Assembly: GCA_046350935.1 (NCBI GenBank)
Contig: JAXLZK010000006.1
Coordinates: forward strand, 74,601-138,600
Length of the DNA stretch: 64,000 nt
Direction: 5' to 3'
Source: Nitrobium sp046350935
GTDB taxonomy: Bacteria > Nitrospirota > Thermodesulfovibrionia > Thermodesulfovibrionales > Dissulfurispiraceae
This document shows, one piece after another, positions 57,568 through 64,000 of the stretch. Under the pieces are notes generated by a model, which was not told the DNA's origin, did not search any database, and saw only the letters and a list, made by a program, of their open reading frames with translations. The position numbers and the translations under genes were made by a program. Each line of letters starts with the position of its first letter. The first letter of the stretch is position 1.

Positions 57568-59601
57568 ATGGCGAACATGGTGAATTTTACGATAGATGGA
57601 AAGAAGGCGAAGGCCCCCGAGGGCGTGAACCTTATCGAGGCGGCGGAGATGAACGGCATCCACATCCCGAATCTCTGCTTCCTCAAGGGGCAGAAGGGCA
57701 TCGGCGCATGCCGGCTCTGTCTCGTGGAGGTGGAGGGGATGAAGGCCCCCATGATCGCCTGCACCTCGAAGATCAAGGAGGGGATGGCGATCAGCACGAA
57801 GACCGAGAAGGTGCTTGAGGTGAGGAAGTTCGTGGTGGACCTTATCCTCTCCATGCACCCCCTCGATTGCATGACCTGCACCAAGGCGGGGGGATGCAAC
57901 CTCCAGCAATACGCCTACGACTTCGAGATAAAGGAGTCCTCCTTCACGCGGAAGAAGTTCGGCTTCTCCGTGGACGAGGCGAACCCTTTCATCAAGCGGG
58001 ACCCCGACTACTGTGTCCTGTGCGGGAGGTGCGTACGGGTCTGCAAGGACCAGGGGACCAACGTCCTCGAATTCATGGGAAGGGGGGTGGGCTCGAAGGT
58101 CGCCACCGCCAACGACAAGCACCTCCAGGACTCGGGCTGCACCTTCTGCGGAAGCTGCGTGGACGTCTGCCCGGTCAACGCCCTCCTCGAGGCCGACCGG
58201 TGGCGCAAGGGCAGGGAATGGGAATACGACAAGACGAAGTCGGTCTGCCTCCTCTGTGGAAACGGGTGCGACATCACGGTGAGCTCGAAGGACGGCTCCG
58301 TGAGGAAGGTGAATGCGGGCGCTGCGGACGGCTCCCCCGAGAAGTACCTGTGCGCCTACGGCCGGTTCGGATTCGACTGCATCGAGTCCGATACGCGGGT
58401 GACCGTCCCGATGAAGCGGGTGGGCGATGAGCTGAAGGAGACCACCTGGGAGGATGCCCTCGCCCTCGTCGCTGCGGAGCTGAAGAAGGCGGGAGAGAAT
58501 GCGGGGATCGTCGCCTCTGCAGGGATGCTGAACGAGGATGCCCTTACCCTGAAGAATTTTGCCTCCGGTGCGGTGAAGACGAAGAACGTGGATACCACGG
58601 CCAGCCTGTACGGGAGCGCCGCTACTCTCCTCCCCGGGAGCGCGGACCTCAATGCCGCAGACCTGTTCATCCTGGTCGATCTGAACCCCAGCCAGAAGAC
58701 AAGGGTGCTGCCCGCCCTCGACGCGCTGCTCAGAAGAAAGGTGAACGGCGGCGCCAAGCTGATCACGGTGAATGCGGCCGAGCCTGCCATCGGCTCCCTT
58801 GCGGCGGTCAGGCTTGCCGGAGACGAGGCGGAGGCGCTGAAGGCGCTCGTAAAGGCCCTGGCGGACAAGGGGACCGCGATGGAGAAGGGCCTCGCCGATG
58901 CCATGTCGGGCGCGAAAGTGACCGAGGCCGTCGAACAGGCCGCCTCCCTCTTTGCCGCTGCGCACCGCCCGGTGGTGATTTCCTCTTCCGCGCTGTACAG
59001 CGCCGCCGCGAACCTCAGCCTGGTGAAGGGGTCCGCCATTGCGATGCCCCTTGAGAGCAATGCGAAGGGCGTCATGATGATGGGGCTTGTCCCCACGGGC
59101 AGGTCCTACACGGAGATGGTGCAGGGCGGCACGGGGCTCCTCTACGCAGTCGGCGAGGTGCCCCTTTCCGAAAGGCCGCTGGTGGGCTTTCTGGTGGTGC
59201 AGAACTCGCATCTCACGCCCCTGGCCATGAAGGCGGACGTGGTGCTGCCCTCCGCAGCCTTCATGGAAGCAGAGGGAACCATGGTCGACTATGCGGGAAG
59301 GGTGAAGTATGTGGCCGGAGTGGTCGCCCCTGCAGGGGAGGCCAGGACGCACCGTGATATCTTTGTCGCCCTTGCCGATGCCCTTGGGACAAAGATGTCC
59401 GCGGCAACGGAGAACGAAGCCCGCAGCCTGGCGCAGCCGAAAGCCGGAGGAACGGTCGGCGCCTTCGCTCGCACGAACGGCTTCGCGGTGACGGCTGAAG
59501 AGATGATGGAATCGGTCAATGCTTCGGTGATCAACGGCTCCCGTCTGCTGTGGTTGAAGGAGGCGAAGGTTCGGCCTGCCGCCGCTTCCCAGGCTGCTTA
59601 G
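57568..59601 (+). CDS. NuoG-like iron-sulfur subunit with degenerate molybdopterin-type domain
   Basis: This 677-residue subunit has an N-terminal [2Fe-2S] domain (CFLKGQKGIGACRLC), a His-Cys3 cluster site (HPLDCMTCTKAGGCNLQ), two [4Fe-4S] clusters (CVLCGRCVRVC, CTFCGSCVDVC) and a further CLLCGNGC site. It continues into a molybdopterin-oxidoreductase-like fold with no evident Mo or Sec/Cys active residue, as in complex I NuoG. No formate-dehydrogenase or hydrogenase catalytic subunit follows, so the complex lacks an obvious second active site. ATG 57568 has GAGGAGG five bases upstream. A strong terminator ends the operon. Confidence 0.9.
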   Translation: MANMVNFTIDGKKAKAPEGVNLIEAAEMNGIHIPNLCFLKGQKGIGACRLCLVEVEGMKAPMIACTSKIKEGMAISTKTEKVLEVRKFVVDLILSMHPLDCMTCTKAGGCNLQQYAYDFEIKESSFTRKKFGFSVDEANPFIKRDPDYCVLCGRCVRVCKDQGTNVLEFMGRGVGSKVATANDKHLQDSGCTFCGSCVDVCPVNALLEADRWRKGREWEYDKTKSVCLLCGNGCDITVSSKDGSVRKVNAGAADGSPEKYLCAYGRFGFDCIESDTRVTVPMKRVGDELKETTWEDALALVAAELKKAGENAGIVASAGMLNEDALTLKNFASGAVKTKNVDTTASLYGSAATLLPGSADLNAADLFILVDLNPSQKTRVLPALDALLRRKVNGGAKLITVNAAEPAIGSLAAVRLAGDEAEALKALVKALADKGTAMEKGLADAMSGAKVTEAVEQAASLFAAAHRPVVISSSALYSAAANLSLVKGSAIAMPLESNAKGVMMMGLVPTGRSYTEMVQGGTGLLYAVGEVPLSERPLVGFLVVQNSHLTPLAMKADVVLPSAAFMEAEGTMVDYAGRVKYVAGVVAPAGEARTHRDIFVALADALGTKMSAATENEARSLAQPKAGGTVGAFARTNGFAVTAEEMMESVNASVINGSRLLWLKEAKVRPAAASQAA

Positions 59602-59630
59602 GGTCTGACAGCCGCATACCTCAGAAAGCG

Positions 59631-59670
59631 AAAAAAACCCCGTCCTGAGCTCAGGACGGGGTTTTTGTTT
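59631..59670. terminator. Bidirectional terminator between NuoG-like and nfnB genes
   Basis: Perfect inverted repeat, AAAAACCCCGTCCTGAG and its exact complement, with A- and T-runs on both sides. It serves the plus-strand NuoG-like operon and the convergent nfnAB operon. Confidence 0.93.
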
Positions 59671-59698
59671 GGCGCGGCAAAGTGCCGTATCCGGGTGT

Positions 59699-61147
59699 TT
59701 ACCAGGACGCCTGCCCTTTCAGGAAGACGTTGATGTCGGCCGCCGCACGCTTGCCGGCTCCCATGGCGCTGACGACCGTGGCCGCCCCGGTAACCACATC
59801 TCCTCCCGCCCAGACGCGCTGTTTCTTTGTCCGCCCGGTATCGGGGTCCGCCACTGCGGTCCCGTACTTCGTCCTTTCCAGGCCGTCGGCATCCACGAAA
59901 ACGAGCGGGTTCGGGCTCGTGCCGAGCGCCATGATGACGGTATCGACCTTCATCTCGAACTCGGAGTCCGGAATGACGACGGGCTTCCGTCTGCCGGAAG
60001 CATCGGGCTCCCCCAGCTCCATGCGGACGCAGCGCATGCCCACGACCTTGCCCTCGCTGTCGCCCAGGATCTCGACCGGATTGGTGAGGAGGTCGAAAAT
60101 CACTCCCTCCTCCTCTGCGTGGTGCACCTCCTCGGCGCGTGCGGGGATCTCGTCCTTGGACCTGCGGTAGACGATGTGCACCGCGCCCGGCTCGGTACCC
60201 GTCTTCTCAGCATGGAGAGCCTGGATGCGGGCGCTGCAGCGCGCGGCATCCATGGCGACATTCCCCGCTCCGACGACCGCCACATTCTTCCCCGCCTTGA
60301 CCGGGGTATCGTACTGCGGGAAGAGGTATCCCTTCATCAGGTTCACCCGGGTGAGGAACTCGTTGGCGGACATGACGCCGTTGAGATTGATGCCCGGAAT
60401 GCGCATAAAGGAGGGCAGCCCCGCTCCGGTGCCGAGGAACACGGCATCGTAGTCAGCCAGCAGCTCGTCCAGGGTTATCGAGCGGCCGATGACGTGGTCG
60501 GAAAGGATCTCGATGCCCAGGCAGTTTGCCGCGTAGTCGATCTCCCCATGCACAACGCCCTTGGGAAGGCGGAATTCAGGGATGCCGTAGATCAGCACGC
60601 CTCCCGGTCCGTGGAGGGACTCGAACATGGTGACCGTGTGCCCCTCCCGGGCCACGTCCACCGCGCAGGTGAGGCCGGCCGGCCCCGTTCCCACCACCGC
60701 CACCTTCTTGCCGGTTGCGGGGGCGCTCACCAGGGGGCAGGTGCGGTGGGTCAGCTCATAATCGCCCACGAAGCGCTCCAGACGCCCGATGGCGACAGGC
60801 TCCCCCTTCTTTCCCAGAATGCATTTCCCCTCGCACTGGCTCTCCTGGGGGCATACCCTGCCGCAGATCGCGGGAAGGTTGTTTTTCACCTTCATCGCTT
60901 CGACCGCGCCCGTCATATCGCCCTCGCGCAGGGCCCTGATGAACTGGGGAATGAGGACGCCCACCGGGCACCCCTCGCGGCAGAGCGGCTTCTTGCACTG
61001 CAGGCAGCGCTCCGCTTCCTTCCGGGCGGTCTCCTCATCGTACCCTAACGCTACTTCGTCGAAATTCCCCCTCCGCACCTCCCCGTCCTGGTTCGGCATG
61101 GGCTGCCGGGGGATCTTCATCCTTTCCGCTGTGGTGAGCTCAGCCAT
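59699..61147 (-). CDS. nfnB: NfnB: NADPH-binding subunit of NADH-dependent ferredoxin:NADP+ oxidoreductase
   Basis: This 482-residue flavoprotein has GltD-like architecture: an N-terminal double [4Fe-4S] domain (CLQCKKPLCREGCPVG, ICGRVCPQESQCEGKC, about 48-118), an FAD domain (VVGTGPAGLTCAVD) and an NADPH domain (VVGAGNVAMDAAR). Alone it could be glutamate synthase small chain or sulfide dehydrogenase subunit A, but its start directly follows the nfnA stop, which identifies the electron-bifurcating NfnAB pair. It converges on the NuoG-like gene with a shared terminator between them. Confidence 0.9.
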   Translation of the reverse strand: MAELTTAERMKIPRQPMPNQDGEVRRGNFDEVALGYDEETARKEAERCLQCKKPLCREGCPVGVLIPQFIRALREGDMTGAVEAMKVKNNLPAICGRVCPQESQCEGKCILGKKGEPVAIGRLERFVGDYELTHRTCPLVSAPATGKKVAVVGTGPAGLTCAVDVAREGHTVTMFESLHGPGGVLIYGIPEFRLPKGVVHGEIDYAANCLGIEILSDHVIGRSITLDELLADYDAVFLGTGAGLPSFMRIPGINLNGVMSANEFLTRVNLMKGYLFPQYDTPVKAGKNVAVVGAGNVAMDAARCSARIQALHAEKTGTEPGAVHIVYRRSKDEIPARAEEVHHAEEEGVIFDLLTNPVEILGDSEGKVVGMRCVRMELGEPDASGRRKPVVIPDSEFEMKVDTVIMALGTSPNPLVFVDADGLERTKYGTAVADPDTGRTKKQRVWAGGDVVTGAATVVSAMGAGKRAAADINVFLKGQASW

Positions 61148-62011
61148 CTATTTCCCTCCCTCCGCGACTGCTTTATCGAGATTGCAGGTGTGCTCAAAAT
61201 GCTCCACCGCCGCCTTCTCCTCCTCCCGGTAAAAGGAAAGACGGGACAGGAGATTGCCCCAGTCCACCTTGTGGCCGTCGAATTCGGGTCCGTCCACGCA
61301 GACGAACTGCGCCCCGTCTTCGAGGAGGACCCTGCAGCCCCCGCACATGCCGGTGCCGTCGATCATGACGGTGTTGAGGCTGACGACGGTGGGCACGTCA
61401 AAAGGCTTCGTGGCGAGCGACACGAACTTCATCATGACGGCGGGGCCGATGGCCCACACCTTCGATACTTTTCGCCCCGCGTCTTCGAGGACCTCTTTCA
61501 GGGGTTCCGTCACCAGCGCCTTGCGGCCGTGGGAGCCGTCGTCGGTGCAGACATGCAGCTCGTCGGAAACCGCCCTCATCTTTTCTTCCCAGAACAGAAG
61601 GTCTTTGGAGCGCGCCCCGATAATGGAGATGACGGTGTTGCCCGCCTCCTTGAGGGCGCGGGCGATCGGATAGATGGGCGCGATCCCGACGCCGCCTCCC
61701 ATACAGACGACCGTTCCGAAATTCTCGACTTCCGTGGGGTGGCCGAGGGGTCCGACAAAGGTGGAAACGCCGTCCCCCACGTTCAGCTTTCCGAGCTGCA
61801 GGGTGGACTTCCCCACCTCCTGAAAGATAATGGTGATCGTGCCGGCAGCGCGGTCGAAGTCGGCTATGGTCAGGGGCACCCTCTCGCCGTTTTCATCGAT
61901 GCGGATGATGATGAATTGTCCGGCTTTCGCCTTTCTGGCTACATGGGGCGCCTCGATGACCATGAGCTTGGTGACGCTGCTCAGCACCTGTTTTTCCAGA
62001 ATTTTATACAT
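61148..62011 (-). CDS. nfnA: NfnA: NADH- and [2Fe-2S]-binding subunit of NADH-dependent ferredoxin:NADP+ oxidoreductase
   Basis: This 287-residue protein has a ferredoxin-reductase FAD domain (about 1-100; VPLTIADFD), an NAD-binding domain (CMGGGVGIAPIYPIARAL) and a [2Fe-2S] site near the C-terminus (GTGMCGGCRVLL...FVCVDGPEFDGHKVDW). With NfnB it couples ferredoxin and NADH oxidation to NADP+ reduction, or the reverse. AAGGAGG precedes ATG 62011. The pair supplies the link between ferredoxin from the CO or acetyl-CoA pathway and biosynthetic NADPH. Confidence 0.92.
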   Translation of the reverse strand: MYKILEKQVLSSVTKLMVIEAPHVARKAKAGQFIIIRIDENGERVPLTIADFDRAAGTITIIFQEVGKSTLQLGKLNVGDGVSTFVGPLGHPTEVENFGTVVCMGGGVGIAPIYPIARALKEAGNTVISIIGARSKDLLFWEEKMRAVSDELHVCTDDGSHGRKALVTEPLKEVLEDAGRKVSKVWAIGPAVMMKFVSLATKPFDVPTVVSLNTVMIDGTGMCGGCRVLLEDGAQFVCVDGPEFDGHKVDWGNLLSRLSFYREEEKAAVEHFEHTCNLDKAVAEGGK

Positions 62012-62351
62012 TGTATGCCTCCTTGTGAGGATTGAGTTCGTTCCTGGCCGGGAAACCGAAGAGAGAAGGGTGGGACGCCTGCACCTTCAGGGGGAAGAAA
62101 CCATGCGGAAACTCATTGTTCGCTCTTGCTCGTTTCTCTTTCTTTTTCACGTACACACCGCCGCTAAAGTACGTATTCTTTACCATACCATAGAAGACGG
62201 AGCAGAGTCTATTGATATGCTGGGCAAAACAGGAGCGGCGGAGGCGCGGAGCCGCCTCTGCCGGTTGACACCGCCTTTTTCAAAGCCGTAAGATAATAGT
62301 CTTCTATACAGGACGGAATGCATGCCGGCGAAAAAGAGAGGAAAACGAATC
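62012..62351. other. Divergent intergenic region nfnA/hisG
   Basis: About 340 nt. It contains the hisG promoter at 62265-62294 and, on the minus strand, an unsupported 60-codon frame (62004-62186) that overlaps the nfnA ribosome-binding site and has none of its own. Nothing else was recognised. Confidence 0.5.
62265..62294 (+). promoter_or_regulatory. hisG promoter
   Basis: Perfect TTGACA (62265-62270), 18-nt spacer, TAAGAT (62289-62294). Predicted start near 62301, giving a leader of about 50 nt to ATG 62352, which has GAGAGGA upstream. Confidence 0.6.
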
Positions 62352-63236
62352 ATGGTTACGAATCAAGATGCCCTCACGCTCGGGCTTCCCAAGGGGAGCC
62401 TCCAGGAATCCACCCTGAAGCTTTTCAGGAAAGCGGGGTACCACATTACCGTTTCTTCGCGCTCCTACTACCCCGTCTTCGACGACCCTGAAATCGGCTC
62501 CATGCTCATCAGGGCGCAGGAAATGGCGCGGTACGTGGAGGACGGGCACCTCGACTGCGGCCTGACAGGGCATGACTGGGTGCTGGAGCAGAATGCGGAT
62601 GTGGTGGAGATAGCGGAGCTGCGGTATGCGAAAGAAGGGTTCAGGCCCGTGCGCTGGGTCATCGCCGTCCCCGGCGATTCTGAAATAAAGTCGGTGCAGG
62701 ACCTCAACGGGAAGCGGATCGCCACCGAGCTGGTGGGATATACCAAAAGATACCTGAAGTCCAAAGGGGTGAAGGCGGAGGTGGATTTCTCCTGGGGCGC
62801 GACCGAGGTGAAACCCCCGCAGCTTGCGGACGCTATCGTGGAGCTCACCGAGACCGGCACCTCTCTCCGGGCGAACAACCTCAGGATCGTGGAGACCGTC
62901 ACCGAGTCCACCACCCGGTTCATCGCGAACAAAAAAGCGTGGCAGGACAAATGGAAGCGCCGGAAGATGGAGAACATTGCCCTTCTTCTGAAAGGGGCGC
63001 TGGCCGCCGAGGAGAAGGTGGGGCTCAAGATGAACGTCCCTGAAAATGTCTTCAAGAAGGTGCTGACGCTGCTTTCCGCCATGCATTCCCCCACGATATC
63101 GTCCCTTTCCGATGAGGGCTGGTACGCCATCGATGTGGTGATCGACGAGAAGATCGTCCGGGACATCATCCCCAAATTGAAGAGCGCCGGGGCTTCGGGC
63201 ATCGTCGAATATCCGCTGAACAAGGTCATTCCCTGA
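62352..63236 (+). CDS. hisG: ATP phosphoribosyltransferase, long form
   Basis: This 294-residue enzyme catalyses the first step of histidine synthesis, joining ATP and PRPP. LGLPKGSLQESTLKLFRKAG starts the catalytic domain, followed by EDGHLDCGLTGHDWVLE, RIATELVGYTKRYLKSKGV and the PRPP loop region ELTETGTSLRANNLRIV. The extra C-terminal ACT-like domain (about 215-294) marks the long, histidine-feedback-regulated form that needs no HisZ. ATG 62352 follows GAGAGGA by 8 nt; an in-frame ATG at 62322 is the alternative. hisC and hisB are encoded about 30 kb away. scpA follows 42 nt later. Confidence 0.95.
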   Translation: MVTNQDALTLGLPKGSLQESTLKLFRKAGYHITVSSRSYYPVFDDPEIGSMLIRAQEMARYVEDGHLDCGLTGHDWVLEQNADVVEIAELRYAKEGFRPVRWVIAVPGDSEIKSVQDLNGKRIATELVGYTKRYLKSKGVKAEVDFSWGATEVKPPQLADAIVELTETGTSLRANNLRIVETVTESTTRFIANKKAWQDKWKRRKMENIALLLKGALAAEEKVGLKMNVPENVFKKVLTLLSAMHSPTISSLSDEGWYAIDVVIDEKIVRDIIPKLKSAGASGIVEYPLNKVIP

Positions 63237-63278
63237 AAAGCAGGTGAGAGGCAAGAAAGGGGAAGCGAGAAAGAAGAG

Positions 63279-64000
63279 ATGAGCGATACTTCCCCCGGAT
63301 ACAGTGTTAAGCTTCCCGCCTTTGAGGGGCCCCTCGACCTCCTGCTCCATCTCATCAGGCAGAACAAGGTGGATATCTACGACATCCCCATCGCGCAGAT
63401 CACCGGACAGTACCTCGAATACATCGAGATCATGAAGGAGCTGAACCTGGAAATCGCGTCGGAGTTCCTGGTGATGGCCGCCACTCTCATCTACATCAAA
63501 TCCCGCATGCTCCTCCCTCCCGACGAAACCATAGAAGCGGAGGCTCAGGAGGACCCCCGGGCGGGCCTCGTCCAGCGCCTCCTGGAGTACCAGGCTTTCA
63601 AGGAGGCCTCCGGCACGCTGCGGGAGAGGGAGGAGGTGTGGGCGAACAACGTCTTCTGGCGCGAGCCCATGAAGGAGGAGGATATCGTAAAGGAGCCCGA
63701 GCCCTACCTCTTCGAGGTGAATATCTTCGACCTGATGGGCGCCTTGAAGAAGATCATCGAAAAGGCCCCCCCCGAGGCGATCAGGATTACGCGGGAGGTC
63801 CTGACGGTGAAGGAGAAGATCTCCCTGCTCATCGAGAGGATGGAAACCGAGCCGACCCTCCGGTTTGACGACCTCTTTGCAGAGGACAGGACCCGGGTCC
63901 AGGTGATCGTCACCTTTCTGGCGCTCCTCGAAATACTGCGGCTCGGGATTGCCCGCGCTTACCAGGACAAGGAGTTCGGTACGGTGTGGGTCATGCGGCA
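63279..64000 (+). CDS. scpA: Segregation and condensation protein A, 3' end cut by window
   Basis: The kleisin subunit of the SMC-ScpAB condensin for chromosome segregation. The first 240 residues are visible: FEGPLDLLLHLIRQNKVDIYDIPIAQITGQYLEYI at the start, EFLVMAATLIYIKSRMLLP (SMC-neck-binding helix), an acidic linker and QRLLEYQAFKEA. Toward the C-terminus it has VIVTFLALLEILRLGIARAYQDKEFG, the winged-helix part that binds the SMC head. The stop codon lies beyond the window. ATG 63279 has AAGAAGAG upstream. It probably shares the hisG transcript. Confidence 0.95.
   Translation, partial: MSDTSPGYSVKLPAFEGPLDLLLHLIRQNKVDIYDIPIAQITGQYLEYIEIMKELNLEIASEFLVMAATLIYIKSRMLLPPDETIEAEAQEDPRAGLVQRLLEYQAFKEASGTLREREEVWANNVFWREPMKEEDIVKEPEPYLFEVNIFDLMGALKKIIEKAPPEAIRITREVLTVKEKISLLIERMETEPTLRFDDLFAEDRTRVQVIVTFLALLEILRLGIARAYQDKEFGTVWVMR

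Noticed and set aside
57532..59352. A long minus-strand open frame opposite the NuoG-like gene
   Set aside because: Shadow of a GC-rich coding strand; no family motifs, and the plus-strand gene is well supported by Cys clusters.
62004..62186. A 60-codon minus-strand frame as a leader peptide for nfnA
   Set aside because: No ribosome-binding site, it overlaps the nfnA start, and no codon pattern suggests attenuation.
1..64000. CRISPR arrays, rRNA genes, transposases, prophage
   Set aside because: No regularly spaced repeats, no rRNA-like sequence and no integrase or transposase motifs were seen on either strand.

Overview
The window is a GC-rich, gene-dense stretch of a draft genome or MAG (one 100-N scaffold gap at 14747-14846) from a strictly anaerobic, autotrophic or acetate-handling bacterium. 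Support for this comes from a Wood-Ljungdahl carbonyl-branch operon (cooC, acsE, acsD, acsC, acsB, acsA), an electron-bifurcating transhydrogenase (nfnAB), several multiheme c-type cytochromes, an MtaA-like methyltransferase, selenophosphate synthase that is itself a selenoprotein, and a sigma-54 enhancer-binding regulator. The mix suggests Nitrospirota (Thermodesulfovibrio-like) or Desulfobacterota, but I cannot settle this from sequence alone. No phage, IS transposase, CRISPR or rRNA was seen.

Layout. 1-5071 (+): a truncated K+ channel, a membrane-anchored multiheme cytochrome, then a cytochrome operon (small membrane protein, 7-heme cytochrome with C-terminal anchor, cytochrome b, 9-heme cytochrome). 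That operon sits behind a textbook sigma-54 promoter with two identical upstream inverted repeats. 5104-9263 (-), convergent to it: a thioesterase, a sensor kinase with a heme-attachment motif in its periplasmic domain, an NtrC-type sigma-54 activator and a small membrane protein. I infer that this pair controls the cytochrome operon. 9406-12217: rho and an aminotransferase, divergent. 12259-15981: a patch with dispersed repeats, a LarC C-terminal-like protein, an unrecognised 589-residue protein, the assembly gap and an MtaA-like methyltransferase. 16058-25752: an HD-GYP regulator, msrA, a truncated hydrogenase small subunit-like protein, DUF3617, MlaC-like, glnS, selD (in-frame UGA), a GH57 enzyme and a LysR regulator.

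25877-31756 (-): a macromolecular-synthesis operon, rpsU - Nif3-like - dnaG - rpoD - tRNA(CAU) - zinc-ribbon protein. 31903-36866 (+): hisC-hisB, a site-2 protease, thyX and a GAF/HD-GYP protein. 36838-44592 (-): E1 alpha/beta and E2 of a 2-oxoacid dehydrogenase, both subunits of an ADP-forming acyl-CoA synthetase, and an HDOD/GGDEF pair between those subunits. 44820-59601 (+): an HAD phosphatase, the acs operon, and a NuoE/NuoF-CBS/NuoF-like/NuoG redox module. 59699-62011 (-): nfnB and nfnA. 62352-64000 (+): hisG and truncated scpA.

Themes that cut across genes: (i) seven genes have a -10 box ending 4-6 nt before the start codon, the pattern of leaderless mRNAs; (ii) the carbonyl-branch genes, the NuoEFG-like module and NfnAB together suggest coupling of NAD(P)H and ferredoxin pools to acetyl-CoA synthesis or oxidation; (iii) acsA carries five frameshifts in about 350 bp while every encoded peptide stays conserved, which looks more like a bad consensus patch than gene decay.
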